Source of the DNA: Halobacteriales archaeon QS_9_67_15
Lineage (GTDB): Archaea > Halobacteriota > Halobacteria > Halobacteriales > Haloarculaceae
Assembly (NCBI GenBank): GCA_003023165.1
Contig: PXSD01000106.1
Span: 1 to 5,274 of the forward strand
Length of the DNA stretch: 5,274 bases
Direction of reading: 5' to 3'
Shown here: positions 1 to 5,258 of the stretch, piece by piece
Layout of the letters: every line of letters starts with the position of its first letter
How positions within the stretch are numbered: position 1 is the first letter of the stretch
Translations under genes and position numbers: made by a program
Notes under the pieces: model-generated
What the model was told of the DNA's origin: nothing
What the model saw: only the letters and a program-made list of their open reading frames with translations
Database searches by the model: none

Positions 1-1
1 C

Positions 2-193
2 GACTTCGAGACGATCGTCGCCGTACGTCATCCGCTGCCGGACGAATCCCGAGATTTCGAAGTCGTCCCGGCGTGTGGTGCGTGCCGAGAACTCATCGCC
101 GACTACGGTCACGAGATTGCGGTCATCGTTCCGCACGACGGCGAACACAGAAAGGCAGCGGCGATCGACCTTCTTCCCACCCGGAACTGGTAG
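2..193 (+). CDS. Cytidine deaminase-like protein, C-terminal part (5' end outside window)
   Basis: The frame is open from the left edge to a TAG at 191-193 and gives the last 63 residues of a protein. It contains VVPACGACRELIADYG, the second zinc-binding motif (CxxC) of the cytidine/blasticidin-S deaminase fold, with Cys25 and Cys28 of the visible part as the expected zinc ligands. It ends in DLLPTRNW, matching the Leu-Leu-Pro near the C-terminus of small tetrameric cytidine deaminases. Members hydrolytically deaminate cytidine or related nucleosides in the cytoplasm for pyrimidine salvage. The first motif (His/Cys-Ala-Glu, with the catalytic Glu) lies upstream of the window, so activity cannot be judged. 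The residue before the first Cys is Ala where Pro is usual (PCGxCR). A blasticidin-deaminase-like or other nucleoside deaminase is possible. It converges on the aminotransferase gene with a 39-nt gap. Confidence 0.8.
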   Translation, partial: DFETIVAVRHPLPDESRDFEVVPACGACRELIADYGHEIAVIVPHDGEHRKAAAIDLLPTRNW

Positions 194-232
194 ATCTGCG
201 GCAGAGCCGTGAGTATCGAACGAGCGTGATCG

Positions 233-1570
233 TCAGGCGACGTCCGCAATAGCGTCGGTCAGCAACGCCACGCCGAGGCCGATCTCACGTTCAGTCACGT
301 CCAGCGGCGGGAGGATTCGGATGACGTTGTATCTGCAACCCAGCGTCAGGAGCCCGCGCTGGAGCGCCGCGGCCTGGACGTCGTCGCGTCGCTTCTTAGT
401 GTCGAACTCGACGGCGAGCATCAGCCCCTTGCCACGAACGTCGGTGACGGGGTCGAGGTCGGCGTCGCGCATCGCCTCCGTGAACTGCCGTCCTCGAATG
501 GCCGCGTTGTCCATCAGGTCGTAGTCGTCGATCACGTCGAGCGTGAGCGCGCCCTGCATCGACGAGACGATGTCGCCGGCCCCCCACGTCGAGGAGATGC
601 GGCTCGTCTCCTCCGGGAACACCGCCTCGCGGCCGATGGTCGCGCCGACGCGGAGGCCCTTCGCGCTCGTGATTACGTCGGGCTCGAAGGGGTAGTGGTC
701 CGACGCCCAGAACTCGCCGGTGCGAGCGACGCCCGACTGGATCTCGTCGGCGACGAGCGTCAGGTCGTGCATCTCGCACACCTCGGCGACCTCCGCGGCG
801 AACTCGTCGCTGGGGAAGCGGTACCCCCCTTCGCCCTGGATCGGTTCCACGATCAGGTAGGCCACGTCGTCCGGATCGACGGCGCCGCGCTTCGGATCGA
901 GGAGTTTCCGGAGTTGGGAGGTCTCGCCGGCGAAGAAGCCGCAGGAACACGAGTCGGGGTCGCAGGTCCGGTCGTCACAGAAAGGCACGTCGTGAACTTT
1001 CGGAATCTCCGGGAAGTCGCGGCGATAGACGGACTTCGAGCGGTTGAGCGAGAGCGCGCCCAGGGTCCGGCCGTGGAACGCGCCCTGGAAGGTGATCCCG
1101 TAGTCGCCGCCGGTGTGGTCGTAGGATATCTTGATGGCGTTCTCGACGGCTTCCGCGCCGCTGTTAGAGAGGAAGACCGTGTCCATGTCGTAGTGGGCAC
1201 TCCGGTCGGTCAGGCGGTCCATCAGGTCGGCGGGCGTCGGGAACGGGTGGTCGCCGCGGTCGCCGCTGGCGACATAGAAGTCCTGGCCGGCGGTCTTCAG
1301 CGGGTCGACGAGGTCGAACTCCGCCATCCGGTCCCTCAGTTTGGGATTGTTGTACCCCAGCGGAGCGGCGGCGACGTGGCTGGTGAAGTCCAGCAGGACG
1401 TTGTCGTCCACGTCGGTGCAGAAGGGCCCCTCGGCGGGCTCGGTGTAGTCCCAGACGAACTCGTAGACGTACGTACTGGGCGCGGCCGACTCGTGGTGGT
1501 ACTCGACCCACTCTCGCGCACGGTCGCCTGGCAGCGACGACACGACGGGCTCTGCAGTGTCCCGGTTCAT
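233..1570 (-). CDS. Class III PLP-dependent aminotransferase (GabT/ArgD/ornithine aminotransferase superfamily)
   Basis: This is a 445-residue cytoplasmic protein of normal length for fold-type I class III aminotransferases, which move an amino group from an amine or amino acid to a 2-oxoacid using pyridoxal phosphate. Visible landmarks in order are NSGAEA (136-141, PLP phosphate loop), GAFHGRTLGALSL (163-175, with the His-Gly-Arg beside the cofactor ring), VEPIQGEGG (241-249), DEIQSG (275-280, Asp275 contacting the pyridine nitrogen), and SAKGL (302-306, Lys304 as the Schiff-base lysine). The set is complete, so it should be active. Residues 198-210 hold four cysteines (C-x4-C-x4-C-x-C) in a protein otherwise poor in Cys. 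The substrate cannot be assigned: 4-aminobutyrate, (acetyl)ornithine and other omega-amines are possible, and some archaeal relatives are amino-acid racemases. The ATG at 1570 is preferred because a TATA-like box lies about 28 nt upstream, fitting a leaderless or near-leaderless mRNA. The stop is TGA. Confidence 0.92.
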   Translation of the reverse strand: MNRDTAEPVVSSLPGDRAREWVEYHHESAAPSTYVYEFVWDYTEPAEGPFCTDVDDNVLLDFTSHVAAAPLGYNNPKLRDRMAEFDLVDPLKTAGQDFYVASGDRGDHPFPTPADLMDRLTDRSAHYDMDTVFLSNSGAEAVENAIKISYDHTGGDYGITFQGAFHGRTLGALSLNRSKSVYRRDFPEIPKVHDVPFCDDRTCDPDSCSCGFFAGETSQLRKLLDPKRGAVDPDDVAYLIVEPIQGEGGYRFPSDEFAAEVAEVCEMHDLTLVADEIQSGVARTGEFWASDHYPFEPDVITSAKGLRVGATIGREAVFPEETSRISSTWGAGDIVSSMQGALTLDVIDDYDLMDNAAIRGRQFTEAMRDADLDPVTDVRGKGLMLAVEFDTKKRRDDVQAAALQRGLLTLGCRYNVIRILPPLDVTEREIGLGVALLTDAIADVA

Positions 1571-1593
1571 GTCGGACCTGACGACCAGTCACT

Positions 1594-1602
1594 AGTTAAA
1601 TC
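1594..1602 (-). promoter_or_regulatory. TATA-like box of the aminotransferase gene
   Basis: Read on the minus strand, GATTTAACT stands in otherwise GC-rich sequence about 28 nt before the aminotransferase ATG. Archaeal TBP-driven transcription normally starts about 22-27 nt downstream of the box centre, which puts the start within a few bases of the ATG. There is no Shine-Dalgarno-like GGAGG just before the ATG. This supports independent transcription rather than co-transcription with the upstream same-strand membrane protein gene. Confidence 0.6.
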
Positions 1603-1612
1603 ATGCGGCCGA

Positions 1613-1666
1613 TCTGTCCACAGAGAGCCACTCTCACCAGGGAATCACCGCTCACAATTGGACAGA
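1613..1666. repeat. 8-bp inverted repeat upstream of the aminotransferase promoter
   Basis: TCTGTCCA (1613-1620) and TGGACAGA (1659-1666) are perfect reverse complements separated by 38 nt, just upstream of the aminotransferase TATA-like box and within the 132-nt gap to the membrane protein gene. A short GAGAG-CCA-CTCTC hairpin (1623-1635) lies between the arms. It could be a pair of regulator half-sites or part of the 3' end of the membrane protein transcript. It may also be chance. Confidence 0.3.
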
Positions 1667-1702
1667 CGTTGGATCGTCGTGGTCGAGTACCCGGCCAAGT
1701 GA

Positions 1703-2995
1703 TCATATTGTCGCAGCGATCGTAACGGCACCGGCGGCGACCAGGAGGACGGTGCTGACGGTCGCAGTCTTGACCGCGAAATCGCGGTTCGGGCTCGCGA
1801 AGGTCAGTCCGGCCTTCACGACGATGCTCGACGCGGTCGCGATGAGGACCGCGAGGACTGCGGCCTCGGCGGAGAGCCCGCCGCCGCGGTAGAGGATCAC
1901 CGCCGACGTTGTCGCGCCGGCGCTGGAGACGAGGCCGGTGAGCGCCGCAGTGACGTAGAAGCCGAGGCGGCCGAACTGCGCGGCCGCGAGCCCACCCGTG
2001 ACGACGACGAGCAGGAACAGCCCGCCGAACCCGAGGACGTTCCGCAGCGAGAACGGACTGTCGAGCTCCATCTCCAGGTTCTCCGTCCAGTCGGCGGTGT
2101 AGGCCGCAATGGCGACGCTCCCGAGTATCACCGCTCCGAGTGGTGCCACCGCTCCTATCAGGAGCCCGGTTTCGAAGGTGAACAGCAGGGCGATAACGAG
2201 ATTGCGTGCGGCCATCGCCGCGTCGGCGAGCAAGATTGCGGCGACGGCGTAGGAGCTGGCCGCCGGGCGCTGTTTGACGTGGTCGAGCATCGCACCGACC
2301 ACCGCCGTCGACGAGGCGAGTCCACCGAAAAAGCCGGTGACCGCGATCCCCCGACCGCCGTAGTTCTGGACGACGGCGTAATTAATGATACCGATGCCGG
2401 CGACCGTCACGACCATCAGCCAGATGACCCGGGGTTCGATCTCGACGACCAGGTTCCCGGTCCCGATGTCGTAAGACTGGGCGGGCAAGAGCGGATAGAT
2501 GACGAACGCGAGGATCGCGAACTCGGCCGCCGACCGCAGTTCATCGCGCGTCATGCCCCACGCGAACGAGTGGAGTTCGCGCTTGAGGACGAGCAACAGC
2601 GCCGAGAAGACGGTGACCGTTACCGCTTCGAGCGTGAGGCCCGAGGCGACCAGCGTCCCCACGCCGTAGGCGACGAGCATCGACATCGACGTCGTCAGGG
2701 AGAGCCCCTCCTCCTCGTCTTCCATGAGCCCGCGAACGGCCAGCAGCGCCCCCTGGACGATGACGAGCACGCCGCCGACGACGACGAGCGGGACCGAACC
2801 CACCACCGTGAACGCCGCGCCGAGGATGCTGATGAGCGAGAAAGTTCGGACCCCGGCGGACTTGTGTGACCACTCCCGCTCCAGCCCCAGGAACATCCCC
2901 AGGACCCCCGCCAGCAGGATCCGGAGCACCTGCGTGTCCAGCGGGATCGACCCCAACTGTGCGACTCCGAACACTCCACTAATTTGAGGGGTCAC
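1703..2995 (-). CDS. MgtC/SapB-type membrane protein with C-terminal DUF4010
   Basis: This 430-residue polytopic membrane protein has two recognisable parts. Residues about 20-150 form an MgtC/SapB-like domain with the diagnostic GLEREWSHKSAGVRTF (37-52), in which charged residues interrupt the first membrane segments, followed by several hydrophobic helices and the acidic loop MEDEEEG (91-97). Residues about 155-430 match DUF4010: NYGGRGIAVTGFFGG (211-225) leads into GLASSTAV (225-232), and a related GLVSSAGATTSAV recurs at 354-366, suggesting internal duplication. Roughly ten to twelve membrane helices are expected. MgtC proteins in bacteria are linked to Mg2+ limitation and ATP synthase control; the role of the DUF4010 fusion is unknown, and ion transport or sensing is only a guess. 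The longest frame starts at a GTG (2995), but an in-frame GTG at 2974 fits the promoter position better. The gene is divergent from the permease gene. Confidence 0.88.
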   Translation of the reverse strand: MTPQISGVFGVAQLGSIPLDTQVLRILLAGVLGMFLGLEREWSHKSAGVRTFSLISILGAAFTVVGSVPLVVVGGVLVIVQGALLAVRGLMEDEEEGLSLTTSMSMLVAYGVGTLVASGLTLEAVTVTVFSALLLVLKRELHSFAWGMTRDELRSAAEFAILAFVIYPLLPAQSYDIGTGNLVVEIEPRVIWLMVVTVAGIGIINYAVVQNYGGRGIAVTGFFGGLASSTAVVGAMLDHVKQRPAASSYAVAAILLADAAMAARNLVIALLFTFETGLLIGAVAPLGAVILGSVAIAAYTADWTENLEMELDSPFSLRNVLGFGGLFLLVVVTGGLAAAQFGRLGFYVTAALTGLVSSAGATTSAVILYRGGGLSAEAAVLAVLIATASSIVVKAGLTFASPNRDFAVKTATVSTVLLVAAGAVTIAATI

Positions 2996-2998
2996 GTA

Positions 2999-3006
2999 CT
3001 TAAATA
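2999..3006 (-). promoter_or_regulatory. TATA-like box of the MgtC/DUF4010 gene
   Basis: TATTTAAG on the minus strand is a good match to a haloarchaeal TATA box. Its centre is only about 8 nt upstream of the GTG at 2995, too close for transcripts to include that codon. The usual 22-27 nt spacing predicts a start near 2976-2980, just before the in-frame GTG at 2974. Confidence 0.6.
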
Positions 3007-3038
3007 CCGTCCCGTTACGCGGTCGGACACCGGGACGG
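3007..3038. repeat. 8-bp inverted repeat between divergent promoters (possible operator)
   Basis: CCGTCCCG (3007-3014) and CGGGACGG (3031-3038) are perfect reverse complements with a 16-nt spacer. They lie between the two divergent TATA-like boxes (centres near 3002 and 3049), and the left arm directly abuts the minus-strand box where a TFB recognition element would sit. The position suits a shared regulator site for the MgtC/DUF4010 and permease genes. The GC-rich composition makes chance possible. Confidence 0.4.
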
Positions 3039-3046
3039 CCTGACTG

Positions 3047-3052
3047 TTTTAT
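3047..3052 (+). promoter_or_regulatory. TATA-like box of the AI-2E-family permease gene
   Basis: TTTTAT lies about 30 nt upstream of the ATG at 3079. The expected transcription start is about 3072-3076, giving a leader of only a few bases. No Shine-Dalgarno sequence is evident. This supports 3079 as the original start of the permease reading frame. Confidence 0.5.
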
Positions 3053-3078
3053 CCGTCCGCCAGCACACAGTCCGGACG

Positions 3079-4329
3079 ATGGTGGAGTTCGAGTTCGATC
3101 CGGACTGGGGGCGAATCGGGTGGATGACGCTGGGAGTCGTCCTCGGACTCGCGGTGCTGTGGGTGCTCTACTCGTTCGTGGGGACGTTCGTCTTTGCGCT
3201 GTTCATCTACTACTCGACGCGCCGCGTCCACGGACACGTCCGCGACCGGGTCGGACAGCGGTCGGTCTCGGCGGCGCTCGCGCTGTTCGCCCTCGCGCTC
3301 CCGGCGGTCCTGCTCCTGCTCTACGCGACGGCGATCGGGCTTTAGGAGCTCCAGGAGTTCGCCGGCGCGACGGACCTGGACCAGTACGTCGAGATCGCCG
3401 GCCCCTACGTCAACGTCACCGAGGCCGTCGAGAACCCGCGCGACGCGTTGGACAGCGCCGGCGGGATGGACCTGATACAGTCCGCGCTGAGCCGCGGAAC
3501 CGCGTACCTGGGGTTCCTCGCTACCGGTTTACTCCACCTGTTCGTCATGTTCGCGGTGGCGTTCTACCTGCTCCGGGACGACCACAAACTCGCCGCGTGG
3601 GTCGAGAGTTTCAACGACGGCCCCGGCGTCTTCGAGGAGTTCGCTCACGAAGTCGACGACAGCCTGGAACTCATCTTCGCCGGCAACATCCTCAACGCCG
3701 TCGTCACCGCGACTGTCGGCGCGATCACTTACAGCGTCCTCAACATCTTCGCACCGCCCGAAGTCGCGATCCCCTCCGCGGCGCTGGTCGGCCTGCTGAC
3801 CGGGATCGCGAGTCTCGTCCCGGTCGTCGGGATGAAACTCGTCTACGTGCCGGTGACAGCGTTTCTCGCCGTCAGGGCGTTCTCCGAGGGGACCGGCTGG
3901 GGCTTCGTCGTCGCCTTCGCGGCCATCTCGTTCGTCGTCATCGACGTCATCCCGGACCTCATGGTCCGGCCCTACGTCACCGGCGGGTCGCTCCACACCG
4001 GGAGCGTCATGTTCGCGTACATCCTCGGCCCGCTCCTGTTCGGCTGGTACGGCCTCTTCCTCGGCCCGATGATCCTCGTCTTCGTCACGCACTTCGGTCT
4101 CGTCGTCGCCCCCGAACTGCTCGGTCGCGGCGACGGAGGCGACGTGGCGACGACAGATGCGACCGAGAGTCCCGGAGAAGCCGTCGCTGACACGGAGCAA
4201 CGAGAGCACCAGCAGGCCGATGACGCGACGACGTCGAACGACGACCCTGCAACGTCGAACGGCGGCGAGCGACCGGCCGAGCAACCGGCGGATCCCCCCG
4301 ACGAATCCGCAGAGGACGAGACGGAATGA
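3079..4329 (+). pseudogene. AI-2E/PerM-family permease interrupted by an in-frame TAG at codon 89
   Basis: The same frame encodes a membrane protein of the AI-2E/PerM (UPF0118) exporter family from ATG 3079 to TGA 4327-4329, broken only by TAG at 3343-3345. Before the stop are 88 residues with two or three hydrophobic helices (about 14-45 and 63-86). After it comes an extracytoplasmic-type segment (90-140) and about five more helices. Family hallmarks are LVPVVGMKLVYVP (codons 246-258), PDLMVRPYVTGGSLH (292-306) and LGPLLFGWYGLFLGP (316-330). The last 68 or so residues are an Asp/Glu/Thr-rich hydrophilic tail, probably disordered and cytoplasmic. Frame, codon bias and homology continue without shift across the stop, so one base change suffices to explain it (CAG to TAG). 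The downstream part could only be made separately from internal starts such as TTG 3448 or ATG 3466, and would lack the first helices. Transported substrates of archaeal members are unknown. Nonsense pseudogene is favoured; sequencing error or readthrough are alternatives. Confidence 0.85.
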
Positions 4330-4352
4330 GACGGTAGCCACTCGACGCTCGC

Positions 4353-4387
4353 CGCCCCGGGCGCCGGTCTCTCGGCGGACCGGGGCG
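4353..4387. terminator. Strong hairpin between convergent genes (possible bidirectional terminator)
   Basis: CGCCCCGG (4353-4360) pairs with CCGGGGCG (4380-4387). An inner CGCCG (4362-4366) pairs with CGGCG (4373-4377) around a 6-nt loop, for 13 base pairs with a small internal bulge. It lies between the permease stop and the stop of the convergent PadR gene. No T-rich tract follows on either strand, and archaeal termination normally depends on T tracts, so the terminator role is inferred from position. Confidence 0.45.
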
Positions 4388-4399
4388 TGCCCGCGGCGA

Positions 4400-4631
4400 C
4401 TACAGCTCGACGTACTGCTCTTCCCAGTCGCGGCGTGCCTCGATCTCCCGCTGACCGCGCCGCGTGAGGCTGTAGAAGGACGAGCGTGTCGAGGTTCGGA
4501 TACAGGCGCCCGTGGTGGATCTCCTTCTCGTAGTACTCCTCGAGCTCCTCCTTGATCGCCAGACCGTGGGGCTCCTCTTTCCCCGCGATGGTGTACAGCA
4601 GGTCACGCTGAAATCCTGTCAGGTCGTACAT
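4400..4631 (-). pseudogene. PadR-family transcriptional regulator, broken by an out-of-frame internal deletion
   Basis: From ATG 4631 the frame reads MYDLTGFQRDLLYTIAG and continues to GRLYPNLDTLV (codon 51, ending at 4479), the winged-helix start of the small haloarchaeal PadR-like regulators. The family's end, FYSLTRRGQREIEARR then WEEQYVEL and TAG, lies in a different frame at 4400-4477. The intervening wing segment (in relatives roughly an EKGLVEKG...DRRTN stretch) is absent. Only one base lies between the two frames, and the total of 232 nt is one more than a multiple of three. From my memory of family lengths (about 90 residues), roughly 44 nt are missing. Ribosomes would leave the PadR frame after codon 51 and run on, antisense to the permease tail, to a stop at 3972. 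PadR proteins bind operator DNA as dimers. Loss of the wing and frame should abolish this, although the recognition helix is still encoded. Confidence 0.82.
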
Positions 4632-4667
4632 CGGTAATGTCCACTAGAAGGTTACTGTCTGATATGC

Positions 4668-4675
4668 ATAAATAT
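4668..4675 (-). promoter_or_regulatory. TATA-like box of the PadR gene
   Basis: ATATTTAT on the minus strand, in an AT-rich patch, is centred about 40 nt upstream of ATG 4631 and predicts a leader of about 15 nt. The perfect 8-bp palindrome TATGCATA (4663-4670) overlaps its downstream side and could be part of an operator, since PadR regulators often bind AT-rich dyads at their own promoters. A second weaker box, GTTTAACT, lies further upstream at 4741-4748. Confidence 0.45.
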
Positions 4676-4854
4676 GTCGACTGATGAGTATGCTGTCTCT
4701 TCGTATCCGGGTGTTAGACCGCTATTACTGGAAAGCCGACAGTTAAACCGGTTGATGAATAGCCGGTAGTAACCGTATTCGTTCGGTTTCACGTTTCCGA
4801 CGGAACGGTTCGTTCGCCCCTCGTTCGCGACGCCGAGACTCCTCGGTCGGATTC

Positions 4855-4936
4855 ATACGGATTATTGTAGATTATTTCCGGATAGCGCCGACCCCGGGGT
4901 CGGCACGTCCCGGTAAATCGCTACAATAATCCGTAT
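4855..4936. repeat. 82-bp concentric palindrome with perfect 16-bp outer arms and 18-bp core
   Basis: ATACGGATTATTGTAG (4855-4870) and CTACAATAATCCGTAT (4921-4936) are perfect reverse complements. GCCGACCCCGGGGTCGGC (4887-4904) is itself a perfect 18-bp palindrome, and CCGG at 4878-4881 pairs with CCGG at 4910-4913. All three dyads share exactly the same centre (between 4895 and 4896); counting every symmetric pair, 32 of 41 positions match. The arms are AT-rich and the core GC-rich. It could be a cruciform, a MITE-like element with terminal inverted repeats, a structured RNA, or a double operator. No target-site duplication is visible at its ends and no transposase lies in the window. Confidence 0.85.
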
Positions 4937-5162
4937 CACGCGACGAAGCGGGGTTTGCGAGCGCGTCGGTGTCGCCGCTCGAACCGAATCGTCACGTCGA
5001 CTCCGCATCCGGGTCGGTGTCGGGCGGTGCGGAACCGGGAGCGAAACGCGAGCGGCCATACCGCGGTCTGCCGACTGGACGAGTGAGCTACGAAAGGAAT
5101 GGGAAGCGACCGCGTGAGCGAAAAGCCCACGCGAACGCTTGCCGCCCTGAATTGGTCCCCGC

Positions 5163-5192
5163 TGACGCTTCGGCCCTCCAAGCGAAGCGTCA
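5163..5192. repeat. Perfect 10-bp inverted repeat with 10-nt loop
   Basis: TGACGCTTCG (5163-5172) and CGAAGCGTCA (5183-5192) can form a hairpin about 20 nt upstream of the dyad-embedded TATA box. No T tract follows. It could be a hairpin in a transcript, a regulator site, or part of a small RNA. There is no adjacent gene for it to terminate. Confidence 0.5.
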
Positions 5193-5202
5193 CGTAACTC
5201 TG

Positions 5203-5232
5203 GGGTCGGGAATTACTTAAAATTACCGACCC
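5203..5232 (+). promoter_or_regulatory. TATA-like box inside a 30-bp dyad (candidate promoter plus operator)
   Basis: CTTAAAATT (5216-5224) resembles a haloarchaeal TATA box. It is flanked by GGGTCGG (5203-5209) and CCGACCC (5226-5232), perfect reverse complements, and AATT at 5211-5214 mirrors AATT at 5221-5224. In total 11 of 15 symmetric pairs match about the centre at 5217/5218. A dimeric repressor bound here would cover the TATA box. AATTAC also occurs as a direct repeat (5211-5216 and 5221-5226). Confidence 0.5.
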
Positions 5233-5258
5233 TCTCCGCTTCCCGTCGGTTGACTACG

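Larger units (their letters stand above)
4632..5258. other. Gene-free stretch of about 630 nt with promoter-like and palindromic DNA
   Basis: No open frame here looks coding. The readable frames give Arg/Ser-rich basic peptides unlike the acidic neighbours, and they overlap one another. The left third (4640-4790) is clearly AT-richer than the genes and holds the PadR promoter. The middle carries the 82-bp concentric palindrome (4855-4936). The right part has the CGCGTG/CACGCG hairpin arms (5111-5116 and 5128-5133), the 10-bp-stem hairpin (5163-5192) and the dyad-embedded TATA box (5203-5232). I see no tRNA or rRNA and no CRISPR repeats. An unrecognised non-coding RNA remains possible. Confidence 0.6.

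Noticed and set aside
695..1702. Long open frame on the plus strand (335 codons) antisense to the aminotransferase
   Set aside because: The minus-strand frame carries a complete set of aminotransferase motifs. The antisense frame is a by-product of high G/C at third positions and shows no recognisable domain.
2279..2869. Plus-strand open frame of 196 codons antisense to the MgtC/DUF4010 gene
   Set aside because: It encodes an Arg/Asp-rich, low-complexity peptide that mirrors the hydrophobic membrane protein codons on the other strand.
3343..3345. TAG as a pyrrolysine or other recoding site
   Set aside because: I know of no pyrrolysine use in ordinary haloarchaea, and AI-2E-family permeases have no known recoded residue. 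A CAG-to-TAG mutation beside an intact CAG copy explains it more simply.
3120..4190. 356-codon plus-strand frame overlapping the broken permease gene
   Set aside because: It spans the stop at 3343 in another frame and might look like the real gene, but it is an Arg/Pro/Gly-rich shadow. The helices and family motifs are in the frame starting at 3079.
3972..4631. 219-codon minus-strand frame starting at the PadR ATG
   Set aside because: Only the first 51 codons are PadR sequence. The rest is out-of-frame PadR, the intergenic hairpin and antisense permease tail, so it is the result of the deletion and not a new fusion gene.
4791..4819. Possible Orc1/Cdc6 origin recognition box (GTTTCCGACGGAAC followed downstream by CGCCCC)
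   Set aside because: It only loosely resembles haloarchaeal origin boxes, is a single imperfect copy, and no orc1/cdc6 gene is in the window.
4936..5193. Minus-strand 85-codon frame (and overlapping frames at 4862-5059 and 4969-5220)
   Set aside because: The peptides are basic and Arg/Ser-rich, unlike haloarchaeal proteins. No TATA-like box fits, and the frames run into the palindrome and overlap each other.
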